Shown here: in pieces, positions 31,843-34,512 of the stretch
How positions within the stretch are numbered: position 1 is the stretch's first letter
Layout of the letters: each line of letters begins with the position of its first letter
Source of the DNA: Lachnospiraceae bacterium
Lineage (GTDB): Bacteria > Bacillota > Clostridia > Lachnospirales > Lachnospiraceae
Assembly (NCBI GenBank): GCA_022799355.1
Contig: JAAWOG010000040.1
Location: forward strand, 1 to 34,512
Direction: 5' to 3'
Length of the DNA: 34,512 bases
Program-made: the position numbers and the translations under genes
The notes under the pieces: model-generated
What the model was told of the DNA's origin: nothing
What the model saw: only the letters and a program-made list of their open reading frames with translations
Databases searched by the model: none

Positions 31843-33390
31843 ATGCGGGGTGAGGAAATGGAAGAGGGCAGAACAAGAGGCAGTCAGACAGGCGGGAAAA
31901 AAAGGACGAAAGAAAGCCGAAAGGATACGGCGGCTCAGTGTCTTGTGGCGGTGTTTTGCTTTAGTGTCATGATGTTTTTGCACCTGTTTTTACGGACGGG
32001 CTGGGGAGACGATGGAGCGTTTGCCGGGATGGGTATGCCGATGGGGGAATTTTTGGCTTACCGGTACGAAACATGGTCGTCGAGAGTGCTGGTCGAGGCG
32101 GCGGTGAAACTGCTGACGGCAGCTTCCGGCGGGATCTGGAAGATACTGAATGTGCTGATGATCCTGCTGCTGATATGGATTGTGGCCGATCTGTTCGGAG
32201 GGGAGGGGAGAAGGGAGAAGATACGGTCCCAGCTTTCCTTCTTTGCGCTGCTCTGGTGTCTGCCGGTGCTCACCCTGTGCGATGCGGGCTGGATTGCCAC
32301 CACCCTCAATTATCTCTGGCCTTTGACATTGGGGCTTGTGGCAATGCGGCCTTTAAAACACGGGCTCAGAGAGGAAAAATGTCCCGGGTGGGAGTATGTT
32401 GTCTGTCCGGTGTGTATGTTGTTTGCGGCAAATACGGAGCAGGGGGCGGCGGTTTTGCTGGGGGTATATCTGCTGTTTGGAGGATATTTGTTTTGGAGAA
32501 AGAAAAAGCCGTCTTTGTTTTATCTTATTCTTTTGGCGCTTCCGGCGGTTTCGGCGGCGTTTATTTTAGCATCGCCGGGGAATGCTTATCGATTTGAAGC
32601 GGAAATGGATCAGTGGTTTCCGGGATATGACAGGCTGAGCTGGTCCCAGAAGCTGCTGATGGGCTTTATTGACAGCGTTCATTATTATGCTTCGGCGGGA
32701 GGAAGCGAGAGGACCAATTATCTGTTTGCCCTGCTGACGGGAATCCTGTTTGCGGGAGTATGGCAAAAGAGCAAAGATACGAAATTTTCGCCGGCTGTCC
32801 TTACGGCCTTTATCCCCCTTACATTTTACTGGGGGATCGGACAGTTTGCCAACGCCAGGATTGCGGAAGAGGGATTCGGCAGAGGGGGACATATGATTGG
32901 GCTGTTCGGGCAAAACCGCTGTCTGCCCACAGGGGCGGGAACTTTTGAATTTCTGGGCTGGATATCCTACCCCTGGAAAATGGTATTTTTGCAGGCGGGC
33001 GTCTATCTGGGGCTGCTTGTCTGTATCGGGCTGACGATTTGTTTTCTGCATGGAAAGAGTTTTGAGACGCTGTTGGAGCTTATGATTTTAGGGGCAGGGC
33101 TGTTTTCGCGGATCATGATGGGATTCAGCCCTACCATGTATGCGTCGGGGGAGCGGACTTCTTTGTATTGCTCCGCAGCGATTTTAATCGTATGCCTGCG
33201 GAATCTGGAGTGTTTCCGGAGGGAAGAGGACAAAGAGGGCATGGGGAGAGAAATCAGCCGGGAGGACAAAATGGGCGGAAAGAGCGGGAAGCTGGTTCTG
33301 GGGCTTTATGTTGTTGGCGTGATAGGGTTCAGCATATGGGGCTCGAAGCTGGCGCTGGATAGCAGGATGCGGATGTTTCCCGGGATGTGA
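31843..33390 (+). CDS. Large polytopic membrane protein (DUF6056-like)
   Basis: The 515-residue product has a basic N-terminus and about 11-12 hydrophobic segments spread over its length. Extracellular-type loops carry TGWGDDGAF and YRYETWSSRVLVE, and a GWIATTLNYLWPL segment follows. I associate the paired DDxxF, W(S/T)SR and NYLWP motifs with the DUF6056 family of GT-C-like membrane proteins, but this is from memory. A lipid-linked glycosyltransferase-type role is plausible and unproven. The start ATG 31,843 is close behind AGGAAAGG; ATG 31,858 is an equal alternative. It stands alone between the reductase and the nuclease gene. Confidence 0.75.
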   Translation: MRGEEMEEGRTRGSQTGGKKRTKESRKDTAAQCLVAVFCFSVMMFLHLFLRTGWGDDGAFAGMGMPMGEFLAYRYETWSSRVLVEAAVKLLTAASGGIWKILNVLMILLLIWIVADLFGGEGRREKIRSQLSFFALLWCLPVLTLCDAGWIATTLNYLWPLTLGLVAMRPLKHGLREEKCPGWEYVVCPVCMLFAANTEQGAAVLLGVYLLFGGYLFWRKKKPSLFYLILLALPAVSAAFILASPGNAYRFEAEMDQWFPGYDRLSWSQKLLMGFIDSVHYYASAGGSERTNYLFALLTGILFAGVWQKSKDTKFSPAVLTAFIPLTFYWGIGQFANARIAEEGFGRGGHMIGLFGQNRCLPTGAGTFEFLGWISYPWKMVFLQAGVYLGLLVCIGLTICFLHGKSFETLLELMILGAGLFSRIMMGFSPTMYASGERTSLYCSAAILIVCLRNLECFRREEDKEGMGREISREDKMGGKSGKLVLGLYVVGVIGFSIWGSKLALDSRMRMFPGM

Positions 33391-33489
33391 AATATGAGTG
33401 GTTTGGGTTTGGGGGGCGGGAGAATGGGGAAATGGGATCTATATATAAATATAATATATTTCGTAGTGTTCCATTTAAAAGTGCCATGA

Positions 33490-34413
33490 TTATTTGGTGG
33501 TTAAAGCTGCGAGTTTGGCGCGGAGAGCAGCGATTTCGGAGTCCTTTTGGGCCAGAGTAATTCTACTTGCGGAAAGCTGAGAATCTTTTTCCGCGATACG
33601 GGCTTCTAATTCTGCAATTTGCATACTTGGGAGGATGATCAAAGGTTTCGTCATACGTTGTACCTCTTTATGATAATTTGGATAATGATAAAAAATATGT
33701 TCAGAGGCATGAAGAAACAGATTGATATAGTCGCTACACTCCTGCCCTGTTAAATATCCATTAGTTAAAGCATCTTGTAATATTACTATAATCTCATCTA
33801 CAAGAGTTGTCAATTCCTTTTGGGAAAAAGGATGCTTTCTTGACTTGATCCGAGGTTTTAGCCGTAGCAGTAGATAGGGAATGAACAGGTATAGACGTTT
33901 TTTTCGGATTTCATCCAGAGAATAAGACTGGATTCGTATGGTAGGGACTTGATAAATATGTTCGCTTTCATCCTGGAAGATAATGCGGCATTGCAGTTTA
34001 TTTGGAAGGTTGCTGTTTTGATCTGGGTATAGGACAACAGAATGAGGGAAACGGATAATGATTTCACCGGATGAGCTGTCCTGTGACATACAGTGTTCTA
34101 TGGCGTAATGCATATCGTAAGAGATCATCCTGATGGCCATTATGTTATCATGTTTCATTTGGCATTCAATATGATAAAAATCTGAATCTGCAATTAGAAG
34201 AGAGATATCCATCAGATTGGAAGAAGGCGAACTTTGTGGAGAGTCTTGCCAGGTAGAGTGTTCGGTACTGAGAAACCTTATGGAAGTGTCCGGAGGATAT
34301 TCTTTTTGGTAAATTTCTTTGATGAGCGAGAATATTTGTTTTGGCATGGTGTAGACGATGGCTTTTAGGATTTCATCCCATAGTTTATCACCAGTAATAG
34401 GTTGGGGTGGCAT
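33490..34413 (-). CDS. Rpn-like PD-(D/E)XK nuclease/transposase-family protein
   Basis: The 307-residue protein has the PD-(D/E)XK pattern of the Rpn/PDDEXK_2 group: Asp69 in LMDISLLIADSDF, then HIECQMK (Glu83, Gln85, Lys87). The N-terminal TGDKLWDEILKAIVYTMPKQ is typical. The C-terminal 50 residues form a coiled coil with a repeated heptad-like pattern (ARIAEKDSQLSASRITLAQK). Members promote recombination or are mobile nucleases. No ribosome binding site precedes ATG 34,413, and the start lies exactly where the transposase fragment begins, so the native 5' end may have been changed by that junction. It may be low in expression or a remnant. Confidence 0.75.
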   Translation of the reverse strand: MPPQPITGDKLWDEILKAIVYTMPKQIFSLIKEIYQKEYPPDTSIRFLSTEHSTWQDSPQSSPSSNLMDISLLIADSDFYHIECQMKHDNIMAIRMISYDMHYAIEHCMSQDSSSGEIIIRFPHSVVLYPDQNSNLPNKLQCRIIFQDESEHIYQVPTIRIQSYSLDEIRKKRLYLFIPYLLLRLKPRIKSRKHPFSQKELTTLVDEIIVILQDALTNGYLTGQECSDYINLFLHASEHIFYHYPNYHKEVQRMTKPLIILPSMQIAELEARIAEKDSQLSASRITLAQKDSEIAALRAKLAALTTK

Positions 34414-34512
34414 TACAGCGATCTGAAGAAGTTTTCTTCTGATTTTAAGTCCGTATATAACGCTCCGAATGAATCAGCAGCGCTGCAGGAACTGGAGGGG
34501 ATCAAAGAAAAA
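34414..34512 (+). mobile_element. Fragment of an IS256-type (mutator) transposase, running off the right edge
   Basis: The plus strand from 34,414 reads YSDLKKFSSDFKSVYNAPNE, then SAALQELEGIKEK up to the window end. This matches the segment of IS256/mutator-family transposases just ahead of the helix 'EKWG' region (recalled family pattern). The upstream frame (ITSNRLGWH) does not match and overlaps the neighbouring gene. The element is therefore cut at its 5' side and joined to the nuclease gene. Whether it is complete downstream cannot be seen. Confidence 0.6.

Overview
The window looks like chromosome from a gut-type member of the Clostridia, most likely Lachnospiraceae. This is inferred from strong Shine-Dalgarno sequences, a lysine riboswitch ahead of dapA, a class III fructose-1,6-bisphosphatase, integrative-element debris and families typical of that group. 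No rRNA, tRNA or CRISPR array is visible.

Positions 1 to about 12,170 are an AT-richer accessory region. It opens with wreckage of an integrative element: a protein tail, hairpin leaders and a broken replication-type gene. An overlapping four-gene operon follows: ECF-like sigma factor, membrane protein, ABC ATPase and ABC permease. Next come an orphan two-domain immunity-like protein (Imm26-like plus Imm51-like) and an envelope operon of two paralogous large exported proteins, the debris of a third paralog, and a small FG-GAP-like protein. Convergent to that operon lies a complete blaR1-blaI sensor/repressor pair. The blaI promoter and the envelope-operon promoter carry nearly the same operator, so the second operon is probably a BlaI target although no beta-lactamase is present. 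This is the most system-like candidate in the window.

From about 12.4 kb the DNA looks like core chromosome. It holds a tandem OB-fold SSB-like protein, riboswitch-controlled dapA followed by dapB (lysine/diaminopimelate synthesis), fbp (gluconeogenesis), a low-complexity lipoprotein, a stand-alone eukaryotic-type hisA, a cold-shock protein, mscL with an added zinc ribbon, and a sodium/solute symporter. Then come a two-gene unit whose second product resembles the FliD C-terminus, a split chromate-type transporter with a divergent LysR regulator, an MBOAT/SGNH acyl-transfer pair, an NYN nuclease with two LOTUS domains, a ferredoxin-like aldo/keto reductase and a large membrane protein. The right edge has an Rpn-like nuclease gene abutting an IS256-type transposase fragment.

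Several intergenic regions hold structured or repeated DNA: a 211-bp nested palindrome (26,143-26,353) with a related half copy behind hisA, a nested hairpin element at 29,189-29,369, two direct repeats between dapB and fbp, and a 14-bp degenerate tandem repeat ahead of the LysR gene. Start sites were chosen from visible ribosome binding sites. Family names come from recognising sequence patterns, with no database search.
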